This document shows, piece after piece, positions 8,730 to 16,570 of a stretch of DNA of 64,000 nt. The position numbers were made by a program, and so were the translations under genes. This DNA is from Bacillota bacterium (GTDB lineage: Bacteria; Bacillota; Clostridia; Christensenellales; SZUA-584): NCBI GenBank assembly GCA_023408075.1, contig JAEYKW010000005.1, positions 1 through 64,000 on the forward strand, given 5' to 3'. Below the pieces are notes generated by a model. The model was not told the DNA's origin, did no database searches, and saw only the letters and a list, made by a program, of their open reading frames with translations. Numbering within the stretch: the first letter of the stretch is position 1; each line of letters opens with the position of its first letter.

Positions 8730-9742
8730 GGCCGCCCTCCCTCGTCAAACCGAACGGTATACGGCGTAATGGCCAGCGCCATGGTGACACCGAAGCCCGC
8801 GTTTTTGCCGGAAAGCAGCTTGCCGCCCGCACCGCTTCCGAGTACAGCGCTGCGTTCGCAGACGTTGCTCACCCCGGCGACGGACTGCACGAACGCGGAA
8901 GAGGTAAACGTACCGGGTACCTTCTGGAGTTCTTCAGCGGGAAAGGTCACGTAGGGCAGCTTGTGTTTTTCACAAAACTCCCGAATACCCGGTTCGTTGG
9001 TCTTCATGTCGATGCTGCACACGCGCGTGACAGCGGCCGGGTGACAACTGGCCTTGGTGAGCATCAAAGCGTATGCGTTTTCGATGGTGGCGGCGTCCGT
9101 ATCCTTTTTGCAGCCGATGCCCAGCGTGATTGTGCGAGGCACCAGCCGCAACGCATCGGCCTTGCCATTGGATTTATAGGTGATCAGCACATGGTACTCG
9201 CCGTCCGTCAACGCAAGGCCTTCCGGCAGGCTTCCATCGACGGGGAACAGACTTTTCACTCCCACGTTTTCCCCTGCCAGCAGGCGCACGGAGACGCTTT
9301 TGATACGCTCCGGATTGACGACGGCAAGTCCCTGCTTTTTCGCCCATATGTCGATTGAGAAAATGTCGTTTCTGTCGGTGGCCGTGGTAATAACGGACAT
9401 CGCGCCGGTCAGGTTCGCCAATTCTACCGCCAGCTCGTTTGCCCCGCCGATGTGGCCGGACAGCAGCGCGACACAATAGGTCGCCAGCTCGTCGATCACC
9501 ACCACAGCGGGGTCTGTGATCTTGTCGCTGATGAAGGAGGCGATGGCGCGCACCGCGATGCCGCACGAGCCGATGAACACGAGCGCGCTGTCATGACGGA
9601 AGTGTTCGTCTGCCCAAGCGGACAGGCCGCCGTCCTGACAGCGTGTGAGAGATGCCGCCTGTTCTTTATCCGTAAAATAGGACTGTATTCGAGCGCCCAG
9701 ACCCATGCCCCGTTCGCTGAACGCGATGATGCCCACACTCAT
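8726..9742 (-). CDS. cbiG: Cobalt-precorrin-5A hydrolase CbiG
   Basis: Opens the delta-lactone of cobalt-precorrin-5A and releases acetaldehyde, a step specific to the anaerobic route. The 338-residue protein has the N-terminal and central CbiG domains (FIGSCGIAVRAIASFI, DPAVVVIDE, LLSGHIGGANELA) and the C-terminal domain (LGIGCKKDTDAATIENAY, LPYVTFPAEELQKVPG, SVAGVSNVCERSAVLGSG). Its presence is one of the clearest signs that this organism makes corrinoids without oxygen. Four-base overlaps with cbiF and cbiH. Confidence 0.96.
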   Translation of the reverse strand: MSVGIIAFSERGMGLGARIQSYFTDKEQAASLTRCQDGGLSAWADEHFRHDSALVFIGSCGIAVRAIASFISDKITDPAVVVIDELATYCVALLSGHIGGANELAVELANLTGAMSVITTATDRNDIFSIDIWAKKQGLAVVNPERIKSVSVRLLAGENVGVKSLFPVDGSLPEGLALTDGEYHVLITYKSNGKADALRLVPRTITLGIGCKKDTDAATIENAYALMLTKASCHPAAVTRVCSIDMKTNEPGIREFCEKHKLPYVTFPAEELQKVPGTFTSSAFVQSVAGVSNVCERSAVLGSGAGGKLLSGKNAGFGVTMALAITPYTVRFDEGGRP

Positions 9743-10497
9743 GAATCCGTTCCTTTCCTGAACGCGGTGGTAAAACCGGGATCATATAACTTTGAAAGCT
9801 CATACGCATCACCCAGAAAATCGCCCACGCAGATGAGTGCGTGGTGGTCGATGCCACTGTCAACCGTTGTGCGGGACAATGTACCCAACGTGCAGTGAAC
9901 CACCTTCTCATCCGGCCAGCTGGCCTTGTAGACGACGGCGGCAGGCGTCTCCGGCGGATATCCGCCTGAGATAAGCTCGGCCTGCAGGCTGTCTGCCATG
10001 CCTGAGGACAAAAAGATCACCATGGTGGCGCGGTGCGCCGCAAAGCTCTTGATGCTCTCGCGCTCCGGCACCGGCGTCCGCCCGGCCATGCGCGTGATGA
10101 CCACGCTCTGACTCACACCGGGCAGCGTGTATTCCGCCTGCAGCACGGCAGCTGCGCCGCAGAAGCTGGACACGCCGGGGCATATCTCGAACGGGATATC
10201 TGCTGCGCGCAGCGCGTCCATCTGCTCGCGGATCGCACCGTAGAGCGACGGATCTCCGGTATGCAGCCGCACCGCCGTGCCGCCCGACTCGTACACGCGC
10301 GTCAGCACCGATATCACTTCATCCAACGTCATCTCCGCACTGTTGTGCATTTCGCAGCCCGGTTTGGTATCGTCCAGCAGCGCCGGGCTGACCAGAGAAC
10401 CCGCGTATACCACGGTGTCCGCCTGTGCCAGCAACCGCGCGCCGCGCAGGGTGATGAGATCGGGCGCGCCGCAGCCCGCTCCTACAAAATAGATCAT
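9739..10497 (-). CDS. cbiF: Cobalt-precorrin-4 C11-methyltransferase CbiF
   Basis: SAM-dependent methylation at C11. I set the start at the ATG at 10495-10497, giving 252 residues that begin MIYFVGAGCGAPDLITLRGA; a GGAGG site lies just upstream. A longer open frame extends into cbiD but has no family similarity there. Motifs VVYAGSLVSPALL, RLHTGDPSLYGAIREQM and CPGVSSFCGAAA are those of the CbiF/CobM branch of tetrapyrrole methylases. The ATG overlaps the cbiD stop by four bases. Confidence 0.95.
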   Translation of the reverse strand: MIYFVGAGCGAPDLITLRGARLLAQADTVVYAGSLVSPALLDDTKPGCEMHNSAEMTLDEVISVLTRVYESGGTAVRLHTGDPSLYGAIREQMDALRAADIPFEICPGVSSFCGAAAVLQAEYTLPGVSQSVVITRMAGRTPVPERESIKSFAAHRATMVIFLSSGMADSLQAELISGGYPPETPAAVVYKASWPDEKVVHCTLGTLSRTTVDSGIDHHALICVGDFLGDAYELSKLYDPGFTTAFRKGTDS

Positions 10498-11633
10498 GAT
10501 TTCCTCCATATCTGCATCAGCTCCGCCGCGTTCACGCTCTGTGTCAGAACGCCCCCAAACTTCTTGGCGTTGGTGAAGCATACATACCCGATACCGATGC
10601 CATCCGGCACGCGGCGTCGCAAACAACCATCGATGCGTGCGCCCAATATCCGCATGGTTTCGCACAGCAACCCGGCATTGCCCAGCAGCGCCAGTGCGGC
10701 GTCGGCAGACACGCAGCCCCGCATTTCGTGGAGCAAGGGCAGTTCCGCACCTGCCTCCAGCGCGCACACGATCAGCGTCTCGATGCGTCCGTCGCCATGG
10801 GAAGAGTGCGTATTGGTGACGCCGATGCCCAGCTTGACGAGCTTGCCGATGTGCCCGACGAGCAGCAGGCGCGTAAAGCCTTCCTCCAGAGCTGCGTCAA
10901 TGGCATCGCCGATGAAATTGGCGCAGGAGATGTGCGCATCCAATGAAAGCCCCAGCATGTCCCGGGCAAACGCCTCGCCGTAGCTGCCCGGTGTCAGCAG
11001 CACGTCGCGGATGCCACGGGCAGCCAATTGCCGCAGCTCCAGCCGTATCGTATCGACCAGCGCCTGACTGCTCATGGGCGTTACCATGCCTGTGGTGCCA
11101 ATGATTGAAAGGCCGCCCTCAATGCCCATGCGCGGGTTGAAGGTGTGCTGTGCCAGCTCCGCACCATTGGGGATGGAGAGAGTAACCGCCAAACCGTCGG
11201 CATATCCGCATTGTCGGCAGACAGCTTCTACCTCCTCCGTGATCATACGCCGCGGCACCGAATTGATGGCTGCCGTACCCACCGGCTGATCCAGCCCCGG
11301 TTTGGTCACGCGGCCAATGCCCGCGCCGCCATCAATTGTAATGCCGCTTTCTGCTTTGCGCGCGCTGGCGTAAACCAGCACGCCATCCGTAATATCCGGG
11401 TCGTCGCCCGCGTCCTTCCGGACGGCGCAGCTTGCCGACATATCGTCCTGCGCTTCTTCAAGCACGTCCAGTGTCAATGGAATGCCGCTTGGCGTCGTCA
11501 GGTTCACCGATGAAACAGGTTGTCCGGTCAGCAGCATCAGCGCTGCCGCTTTGGCCGCAGCCGCCGCGCATGAACCGGTGGTGTAGCCGCATCGGAGCCG
11601 TTTTCCGGCCTGCGTCACATAACGGGAAATCAT
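10494..11633 (-). CDS. cbiD: Cobalt-precorrin-5B C1-methyltransferase CbiD
   Basis: SAM-dependent methylation at C1 in the anaerobic pathway. The 379-residue sequence carries the family signature RCGYTTGSCAAAAAKAAA near residues 14-31, then GAGIGRVTKPGLDQPVG, NPRMGIEGGLSIIGTTG and LLVGHIGKLVKLGIGV. It is unrelated to the tetrapyrrole methylases around it, as expected for CbiD. The start overlaps cbiL by four bases and the stop overlaps cbiF by four. Confidence 0.96.
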   Translation of the reverse strand: MISRYVTQAGKRLRCGYTTGSCAAAAAKAAALMLLTGQPVSSVNLTTPSGIPLTLDVLEEAQDDMSASCAVRKDAGDDPDITDGVLVYASARKAESGITIDGGAGIGRVTKPGLDQPVGTAAINSVPRRMITEEVEAVCRQCGYADGLAVTLSIPNGAELAQHTFNPRMGIEGGLSIIGTTGMVTPMSSQALVDTIRLELRQLAARGIRDVLLTPGSYGEAFARDMLGLSLDAHISCANFIGDAIDAALEEGFTRLLLVGHIGKLVKLGIGVTNTHSSHGDGRIETLIVCALEAGAELPLLHEMRGCVSADAALALLGNAGLLCETMRILGARIDGCLRRRVPDGIGIGYVCFTNAKKFGGVLTQSVNAAELMQIWRKS

Positions 11634-12325
11634 GGCTGCTCCTTCACGATGATGGTGGTGAAATAACCGGGATCATCCGGCATATCGGCGAGGTTTCGGT
11701 ACAATCGCTGGCTGCTCATACCGCAGTCCACTGCCGCGTATGCGCTCTGGCCGCAAGTCAATACAGCACTGCGCACCTCGGGAAATTGGCTGGCCGACTT
11801 CATCAATACTCTGGTGCCGGGCAGACGGAGTGCGCCCTCGCTATTTCCATATCCGGCAGGAATGATGTGCAGCGGCTGGCTCGCCGCAGTCAGGCTGATG
11901 CCGAGCGCGCAGGCGGCGGCGCAAAAGCTGGTGACACCGGGAACCATGACAACGGGAAGACCCTTTTCAGACAGGATTTCTCCAATATAAGCGAAGGTTG
12001 AATAGACAGATACGTCACCCAGACAGATAAAGGCGACATCCTTGCCGCTCTTCAGTATCTCGGCTAACCGTGCTGCATGAGCTTCGTAGTTTTGGCGCAG
12101 TCCGGCAGAGTCGGTCGCCATAGAAAAAAGAAGTGACAGGACTTTTTTGCCGGAGATATCCGCAGCCTTGCCGGCGATATCCAGCGCAAGCGAATGTCCG
12201 CCGCGCGTTTTCGGCACAGCGAGCACAAGGCACCGCTCCAACAGTCTTTTCGCTTTGACCGTCATCAGCTCCGGATCGCCCGGCCCCACGCTGACGCCGT
12301 ACAACGTACCTACACCGTTGTCCAT
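11630..12325 (-). CDS. cbiL: Cobalt-precorrin-2 C20-methyltransferase CbiL
   Basis: First SAM-dependent methylation of the corrin branch, at C20. The start is taken as the ATG at 12323-12325, giving 231 residues beginning MDNGVGTLYGVSVGPGDPEL, the normal N-terminus. An upstream extension would read through the terminator hairpin and is not credible. Motifs ICLGDVSVYSTFAYIGE and VPGVTSFCAAACALGISL match CbiL/CobI. As first gene of the operon it lies directly behind a riboswitch-linked terminator. The GGGAAGGG that would serve as its ribosome site lies in the 3-prime arm of that hairpin. Confidence 0.95.
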   Translation of the reverse strand: MDNGVGTLYGVSVGPGDPELMTVKAKRLLERCLVLAVPKTRGGHSLALDIAGKAADISGKKVLSLLFSMATDSAGLRQNYEAHAARLAEILKSGKDVAFICLGDVSVYSTFAYIGEILSEKGLPVVMVPGVTSFCAAACALGISLTAASQPLHIIPAGYGNSEGALRLPGTRVLMKSASQFPEVRSAVLTCGQSAYAAVDCGMSSQRLYRNLADMPDDPGYFTTIIVKEQP

Positions 12326-12328
12326 ACT

Positions 12329-12359
12329 AAAAAAGCCCTTCCCGCCAAACGGAAAGGAC
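12329..12359 (-). terminator. Riboswitch-linked intrinsic terminator before cbiL
   Basis: On the minus strand a 10-bp stem (GTCCTTTCCG with CGGGAAGGGC, two G-U pairs) closes a five-base loop and is followed by six T. The run of T ends three bases before the cbiL start codon. It lies downstream of the cobalamin riboswitch, so it is the likely off-state structure. The purine-rich 3-prime arm is also the only candidate ribosome site for cbiL, so the hairpin may block both elongation and initiation. Confidence 0.85.
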
Positions 12360-12424
12360 CTGTGATCAGTGATTACCCAACACACCTGATGACACCCGTC
12401 AAAGTTCCGTTGACATGTGCATAA

Positions 12425-12595
12425 TAAAACCATAACGCAGGTATTCTGGCTTCGGCGTCATTGCATACGTCCGGCCTTCCCATGAAAACACAGTGGCCAA
12501 AAGTGGACTTTGCTCTGCCGTTACAGCGGCGGCTCCGCGCGGGATTTTCACCCGGCTTCCCTGATGCGATCTGCATCGCTATGATCATTATGTAA
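12425..12595 (-). promoter_or_regulatory. Cobalamin riboswitch controlling the cob/cbi operon
   Basis: Read on the minus strand, the leader carries the conserved cobalamin riboswitch blocks in order: GGGAAGCCGGGTGAAAATCC, GCCGCTGTAACGG, GGCCACTGTG, ATGGGAAGG and GACGCCGAAGCCAGAATACC. The ends CATAAT and ATTATG can pair as the closing stem. It lies between a sigma-A-like promoter and the terminator before cbiL. Known behaviour of the class: adenosylcobalamin or a related corrinoid binds and shuts expression off. Confidence 0.95.
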
Positions 12596-12609
12596 TTTTC
12601 GCTGCCCTT

Positions 12610-12639
12610 ACTATAGTTTCTTTCCGGACCGGTTGTCAA
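12610..12639 (-). promoter_or_regulatory. Promoter of the cobalamin biosynthesis operon
   Basis: On the minus strand TTGACA (12634-12639) and TATAGT (12610-12615) are separated by 18 bases. Transcription would start near 12603, just ahead of the riboswitch. Confidence 0.7.
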
Positions 12640-12714
12640 TGCTCACTTAGTAGAAATATAAAAGCACAAATATCGCAAGCAGGGCGGTATTTTACAAACG
12701 TGAGGTTTTTATCA

Positions 12715-12743
12715 TAGACAAACTCAGAAAACTGTTATAGTAT
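12715..12743 (+). promoter_or_regulatory. Promoter of the cbiK-transporter operon
   Basis: TAGACA (12715-12720) and TAGTAT (12738-12743) are 17 bases apart; an overlapping TATAGT at 12736-12741 is an alternative -10. It lies directly upstream of the plus-strand riboswitch and back to back with the cobalamin operon promoter. Confidence 0.5.
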
Positions 12744-12762
12744 AAGCGCAACTGAATATCGC

Positions 12763-12882
12763 GGATAGCGACTGCACGGTATCTTGTATATCGGGCGAAA
12801 TAAAGGGAAGCAGGTGCAAATCCTGCGCTAGGGACATAACTGTGATAAGCCTTGCGCTTTAAGCCAGATCACTTTACCTATC
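12763..12882 (+). promoter_or_regulatory. Second cobalamin riboswitch, controlling cbiK and the ABC transporter
   Basis: Plus-strand blocks match the class: GGGAAGCAGGTGCAAATCC, TGCGCTAGGGACATAACTGT and AAGCCAGATCACTTTACC. GATAG (12764-12768) can pair with CTATC (12878-12882) to close the structure. The variant with GGGACATAACTGT in place of the usual CCCGCAACTGT-like segment is less canonical than the minus-strand copy but the framework is clear. A strong intrinsic terminator follows at 12973-13005. Confidence 0.9.
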
Positions 12883-12972
12883 TGTCACGATTTATTCGTG
12901 AGGTTGCTGACTCTATGACCCCTGGAGAAGCGCGACAACAGCATGTTTTTAAGCATGTTTGTTTTGATTGTG

Positions 12973-13005
12973 ACACGTTCTCTCGGACAAGAGGACGTGT
13001 TTTTT
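12973..13005 (+). terminator. Intrinsic terminator downstream of the second cobalamin riboswitch
   Basis: An 11-bp stem (ACACGTTCTCT with AGAGGACGTGT, one G-U pair) closes a six-base loop and is followed by six T. Located between the riboswitch and cbiK, it is the expected expression platform for ligand-induced termination. Confidence 0.88.
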
Positions 13006-13012
13006 GTTACGT

Positions 13013-13039
13013 CCCCAAAAAGATGAAGACTTTTTGGGG
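13013..13039 (+). other. Second stem-loop in the cbiK leader
   Basis: A perfect 10-bp inverted repeat, CCCCAAAAAG and CTTTTTGGGG, around a seven-base loop, eight bases after the terminator T-tract. It has no T-tract of its own. It may protect the read-through transcript or act as a back-up structure. Confidence 0.6.
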
Positions 13040-13130
13040 TGTGGTTTGAGAAGATGCAATTCGATGAACATGAGCCTTGAATACCGCATTGCGGCAATAT
13101 AAGGGCATAAACCATATAGGAGGGAAACAA

Positions 13131-14306
13131 ATGAAAAAGGGAATCATCATCACGATGGTTGCGGTTATGCTGTGCATGGCTTTTGCAGGCTGCAGCGCGC
13201 AGCCCGGCGTCAATGAGACCGGATCTTCTGAAATTACCGACCAGGAAGCCGCGGACAACGTAGCGGCTCTGATCGACGCCATCTATGTGCAGGAGCGCAC
13301 CGATGAGACAGATGCGCAGTGTGCGTCGGCGAAGGAAGCCTGGGATGCCCTCACGGATGCTCAGAAGGAGTTGGTTGCGGGCGAATCTGCCGACCCGGAT
13401 TATTTCGGCAGAGATACCGGCGATGCCTCTCTGGATGCTCCTCTCAATGGAGATGACATCGGCGAGAACGAGCTGCTGGTCGTGAGCTTCGGCACATCCT
13501 TCAACAACAGCCGTGTCCAAGACATCGGCGGTATCGAAAAGGCGTTGCAGGCGGCTTATCCGGATTGGTCAGTAAGAAGAGCCTTTACCGCCCAGATCAT
13601 CATCAACCACATTCAGGCCCGTGATGGCGAGAAGATCGATAATGTGCAGCAGGCGCTGGAGCGCGCGGTCGCGGGCGGCGTCAAGAATCTCGTGGTACAG
13701 CCCACCCATTTGATGCACGGTGCGGAATATGACGAGTTGATCGCGGCGCTGGACGAATATCGGGATCAGTTTGAATCCGTAGCGGTTTCCGAGCCGCTGC
13801 TGGGCGAGGTTGGTTCCGACGCAACGGTCATCAATGCGGACAAGGAAAGCGTTGCCGTGGCCATCACGGCTGAGGCTGTGAGCACGTCCGGGTATGAAAG
13901 CCTGGAAGCGGCCGCAGCCGACGGCGTCGCGTTCGTATTCATGGGACACGGCACCTCCCACACGGCCAAGGTGTCCTACGACCAGATGCAGGCGCAGATG
14001 CAGGCACTGAGCTATGCAAACGTGTTCATCGGCACGGTGGAAGGCGAGCCCGAGAATACCGCCTGTGAGGCCGTGATCGATGCAGTTCACGCCGCCGGCT
14101 ATACGAAGGTGATCCTTCGTCCGCTGATGGTGGTGGCCGGCGACCATGCCAACAACGATATGGCCGGCGATGACGCCGATTCCTGGAAGAGCCAGTTCAC
14201 CGCTTCCAAATATTTTGAAAACATCGATTGCCAGATCGCGGGTCTCGGCGGGATAGCCGACGTCCAGCAGGTCTATGTCGCGCATGTCGCGGCAGTCATC
14301 AAATAA
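13131..14306 (+). CDS. cbiK: CbiK-family cobaltochelatase with lipoprotein signal
   Basis: Sirohydrochlorin cobaltochelatase family, anaerobic type II. The start is the ATG at 13131 behind AGGAGGG, giving 391 residues. Residues 1-21 are a lipoprotein signal with lipobox FAGC (Cys21). Residues about 40-82 are an extra acidic segment with the DALTDAQKELV pattern. The chelatase domain runs from about 113 to 391: VVSFGTSFNNSR, QPTHLMHGAEY, FMGHGTSHTAKVSY, VEGEPEN and LMVVAGDHANNDMAGDD. His273 and His339 match the active-site histidines 145 and 207 of Salmonella CbiK. The signal implies action outside the membrane; Desulfovibrio has a periplasmic CbiK. First gene behind the plus-strand cobalamin riboswitch. 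Confidence 0.92.
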   Translation: MKKGIIITMVAVMLCMAFAGCSAQPGVNETGSSEITDQEAADNVAALIDAIYVQERTDETDAQCASAKEAWDALTDAQKELVAGESADPDYFGRDTGDASLDAPLNGDDIGENELLVVSFGTSFNNSRVQDIGGIEKALQAAYPDWSVRRAFTAQIIINHIQARDGEKIDNVQQALERAVAGGVKNLVVQPTHLMHGAEYDELIAALDEYRDQFESVAVSEPLLGEVGSDATVINADKESVAVAITAEAVSTSGYESLEAAAADGVAFVFMGHGTSHTAKVSYDQMQAQMQALSYANVFIGTVEGEPENTACEAVIDAVHAAGYTKVILRPLMVVAGDHANNDMAGDDADSWKSQFTASKYFENIDCQIAGLGGIADVQQVYVAHVAAVIK

Positions 14307-14314
14307 GGAGAACC

Positions 14315-14806
14315 ATGAAAACGAAAACAAAACGGATCGTTCTGTTATCTGTTGTCATGATGATCGTGGCGTTGGCCGGCTGTGGAAACCCGAGCGGTGA
14401 AGCGGCACCGGGAGCAACGGACACGTCGAATGCAGAGCTTGCCGACGGCGTTTACAGCGCGGGCTTTATCACTGACAGCAGCATGTTCCATGTGAACGAA
14501 GCCAATGACGGCAAGGGCGTTCTGACAGTCAAAGATGCGAAGATGACCATTCACGTCAGCCTGGCGTCCAAAAAAATCGTCAACCTGTTTGTTGGCAGCG
14601 CGAAAGACGCGCAGCAGGAAGGCGCCGCGTTGCTGGAACCCACCGATGATACTGTCACCTACAGCGACGGAACAACAGAGGAAGTGTACGGTTTCGATAT
14701 TCCGGTTCCTGCGATTGATGAAGATTTCGCCGTGGCGCTGGTGGGGACAAAGGGCACGTGGTACGACCATACGGTCTCGGTGTCCAATCCCGTACCGGCA
14801 GAATAG
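14315..14806 (+). CDS. Small lipoprotein of the CbiK-transporter operon, unknown family
   Basis: The start at 14315 has GGAG nine bases ahead and gives 163 residues. Residues 1-23 are a signal ending in lipobox LAGC, so the mature protein should be lipid-anchored at Cys23. The rest is one beta-rich domain beginning ADGVYSAGFITDSSMFHV and ending with a FDIPVPAIDED stretch and WYDHTVSV. The closing pattern recurs in the next gene as FEVPVSALDED, so the two are probably related. The layout recalls small heme-binding (NEAT-like) surface domains, but I cannot assign the family. Eight bases separate it from cbiK, so it is co-transcribed and likely handles a tetrapyrrole or metal ligand. Confidence 0.75.
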   Translation: MKTKTKRIVLLSVVMMIVALAGCGNPSGEAAPGATDTSNAELADGVYSAGFITDSSMFHVNEANDGKGVLTVKDAKMTIHVSLASKKIVNLFVGSAKDAQQEGAALLEPTDDTVTYSDGTTEEVYGFDIPVPAIDEDFAVALVGTKGTWYDHTVSVSNPVPAE

Positions 14807-14822
14807 TCCAGCACGTTAGTTG

Positions 14823-14861
14823 AATTCTGTACGCGCGGCCTAATACCGCGCGTGCAGAATT
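14823..14861 (+). other. Intercistronic stem-loop between the two small lipoprotein genes
   Basis: A 16-bp stem (left arm 14823-14838, right arm 14846-14861, one G-U pair) with a seven-base loop. There is no T-tract, so it looks more like an mRNA-stabilising or partial-stop element that could raise the level of cbiK and the first lipoprotein above the later genes. Confidence 0.65.
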
Positions 14862-14884
14862 TGCGCATTTTGAGAGGATCCTTT

Positions 14885-15394
14885 ATGAAAAAGCTTCTGG
14901 CCTTCCCGTTAATACTGCTGCTTCTGGCGCTCTCCGCTTGTACTTCAGCGGATGGTACGCTGCAGAACGGGCAATACACCATCGAGGTGGCGCTCTCCGG
15001 CGGTTCCGGCCGGGCCAGCGTTGCGTCTCCCGCGGAAATGACCGTTGCGGATGGTGCAATGACAGCCCGAATGATATGGAGCAGCCCGAACTACGATTTT
15101 ATGCTGGTGAACGGGACGAAATACCTGCCGGTCAACACCAGCGGCAACTCCGCGTTCGAGGTGCCCGTATCGGCTTTGGATGAGGATATTTCAATCAGCG
15201 CCGAGACCACCGCGATGAGTCAGCCGCATGTGATCGACTATACGCTGCGTTTCGACTCCTCCACGCTGCAGGCGGCGGGCGGAGACCAGATTGTGATGAT
15301 CACCATTGTTGCAACAGTAGTGATTTTGATAGCGACCGTGACTGCAGTCGTGCTGTCAAGACGGAAGCGCAAACGGAAAACAGGAGATGGATAA
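14885..15394 (+). CDS. Second small lipoprotein with C-terminal membrane anchor
   Basis: Start at 14885 behind GAGAGGA; 169 residues. A signal with lipobox LSAC (Cys19) is followed by a beta-rich domain starting NGQYTIEVALSGGSGRASV, with MTVADGAMTARMIWSS and NYDFMLVNGTKYLPV, and ending FEVPVSALDED. Residues about 136-156 are a hydrophobic helix, followed by the basic tail SRRKRKRK. Lipid attachment at one end and a stop-transfer helix at the other is unusual. The domain resembles that of the preceding gene and similar ones are known near iron or heme transporters, but the ligand is not known. The stop overlaps the next gene by eight bases. Confidence 0.75.
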   Translation: MKKLLAFPLILLLLALSACTSADGTLQNGQYTIEVALSGGSGRASVASPAEMTVADGAMTARMIWSSPNYDFMLVNGTKYLPVNTSGNSAFEVPVSALDEDISISAETTAMSQPHVIDYTLRFDSSTLQAAGGDQIVMITIVATVVILIATVTAVVLSRRKRKRKTGDG

Positions 15395-16556
15395 TCATTT
15401 GATTAAAATAAAAATCCCTGCCGTGATTCTATGTGCCGTATTGACTCTGGTGCTGTTAAGCGCGTGCTCCGTTGCTGTACCGGCAGCTATTGCGTGGCAA
15501 AATAAAGGGCTGGGCAATGGATGGCAGCCAAAATCCAGCATGGAGCTCCAGTACGCGCAGAATTTCAGCGTGGATTATTATGCCGAGGGATATAAGCTGA
15601 TTTCTATCGTGGATGGGAGCCGGTTTCTGGTGGTTCCCGAAAGCGCCGCTGTGCCGGAGGGCATCGATTTGGACATCGTCATCCTCAAACAGCCCGTTGA
15701 TCATATCTATCTCGTTGCGACTTCCGCCATGTGCCTTTTCGACGCGCTGGCTTCGCTGCCCAGCATCGCGATGTCCGGCACGGATGCCGATGGCTGGTAC
15801 ATAGAGAACGCCCGAAAGGCGATGGAAGATGGCGACATACTGTATGCCGGGAAATACAGCAAGCCGGATTTTGAGCTGATACTGGCAAACGGCTGCAAGC
15901 TCGCGATCGAGTCCACCATGATCAACCATACGCCGGACGTAAAGGAAAAGCTGGAGGAGCTGGGCATCCCGGTGCTGGTGGAGCAATCCAGCTATGAGAA
16001 GCATCCGCTGGGACGCACGGAGTGGATCAAGCTTTACGCGGCAATGATGAACAAAGAGGCTGAAGCAAACCAACTATTCAACGAGCAGGTCTCTTATATG
16101 GACTCAGTGGCAAGCCTCGAAAATACGGGGAAGACAGTCGCTTTCTTTTATATCAGCTCATCGGGCTCAGCCATTGTCCGAAAATCCGGAGACTATGTGA
16201 CCAAAATGATCGAACTGGCGGGTGGAAAGTACATATTCGATAATCTGGGCGACCCCGAGAAAGCCACCTCCACCGTGTCACTGGAGATGGAAGAGTTCTA
16301 CGCCACGGCGAAGGACGCGGATATCATCATTTATAACAGCACGATAGACGGCGGCGTATCGTCGCTTGATGAGCTTATCGCCAAGAATAAGCTGCTGGCA
16401 GATTTTAAGGCCGTGAAGAACGGCAACGTCTGGTGCACGGGTCAAAACCTGTATCAGGAGACAACACAGCTCGGGCTGATGATTTCGGACATTCACGAGA
16501 TGCTGGTGGACGAGAAAAGCCTGACGGAGTTGAACTTTATGTTCAAGCTGCAATAA
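15387..16556 (+). CDS. ABC transporter substrate-binding lipoprotein, BtuF/FecB type
   Basis: Surface binding protein for a corrinoid, cobalt complex, heme or siderophore, feeding the permease and ATPase encoded next. 389 residues; signal with lipobox LLSAC (Cys27). The mature part follows the class III binding-protein plan: VPEGIDLDIVILKQPVDHIYLVA in the first lobe, a long linker helix, then a second lobe with KTVAFFYISSSGSAIVRKSGDYV and MIELAGGKYIFDNLGD. The ATG at 15387 follows its GGAG with almost no gap; a TTG at 15399 is a possible true start. The riboswitch context favours a corrinoid or cobalt-linked ligand. Confidence 0.88.
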   Translation: MDNHLIKIKIPAVILCAVLTLVLLSACSVAVPAAIAWQNKGLGNGWQPKSSMELQYAQNFSVDYYAEGYKLISIVDGSRFLVVPESAAVPEGIDLDIVILKQPVDHIYLVATSAMCLFDALASLPSIAMSGTDADGWYIENARKAMEDGDILYAGKYSKPDFELILANGCKLAIESTMINHTPDVKEKLEELGIPVLVEQSSYEKHPLGRTEWIKLYAAMMNKEAEANQLFNEQVSYMDSVASLENTGKTVAFFYISSSGSAIVRKSGDYVTKMIELAGGKYIFDNLGDPEKATSTVSLEMEEFYATAKDADIIIYNSTIDGGVSSLDELIAKNKLLADFKAVKNGNVWCTGQNLYQETTQLGLMISDIHEMLVDEKSLTELNFMFKLQ

Positions 16557-16570
16557 CAAAAGGGATGAAC

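Noticed and set aside
9739..10767. A 342-codon version of CbiF extending into cbiD
   Set aside because: The family N-terminus MIYFVGAG begins at 10497 with its own GGAGG; the upstream part is another frame of cbiD.
11630..12433. A longer CbiL starting at 12433
   Set aside because: The extra residues would be read through the terminator hairpin and riboswitch leader.
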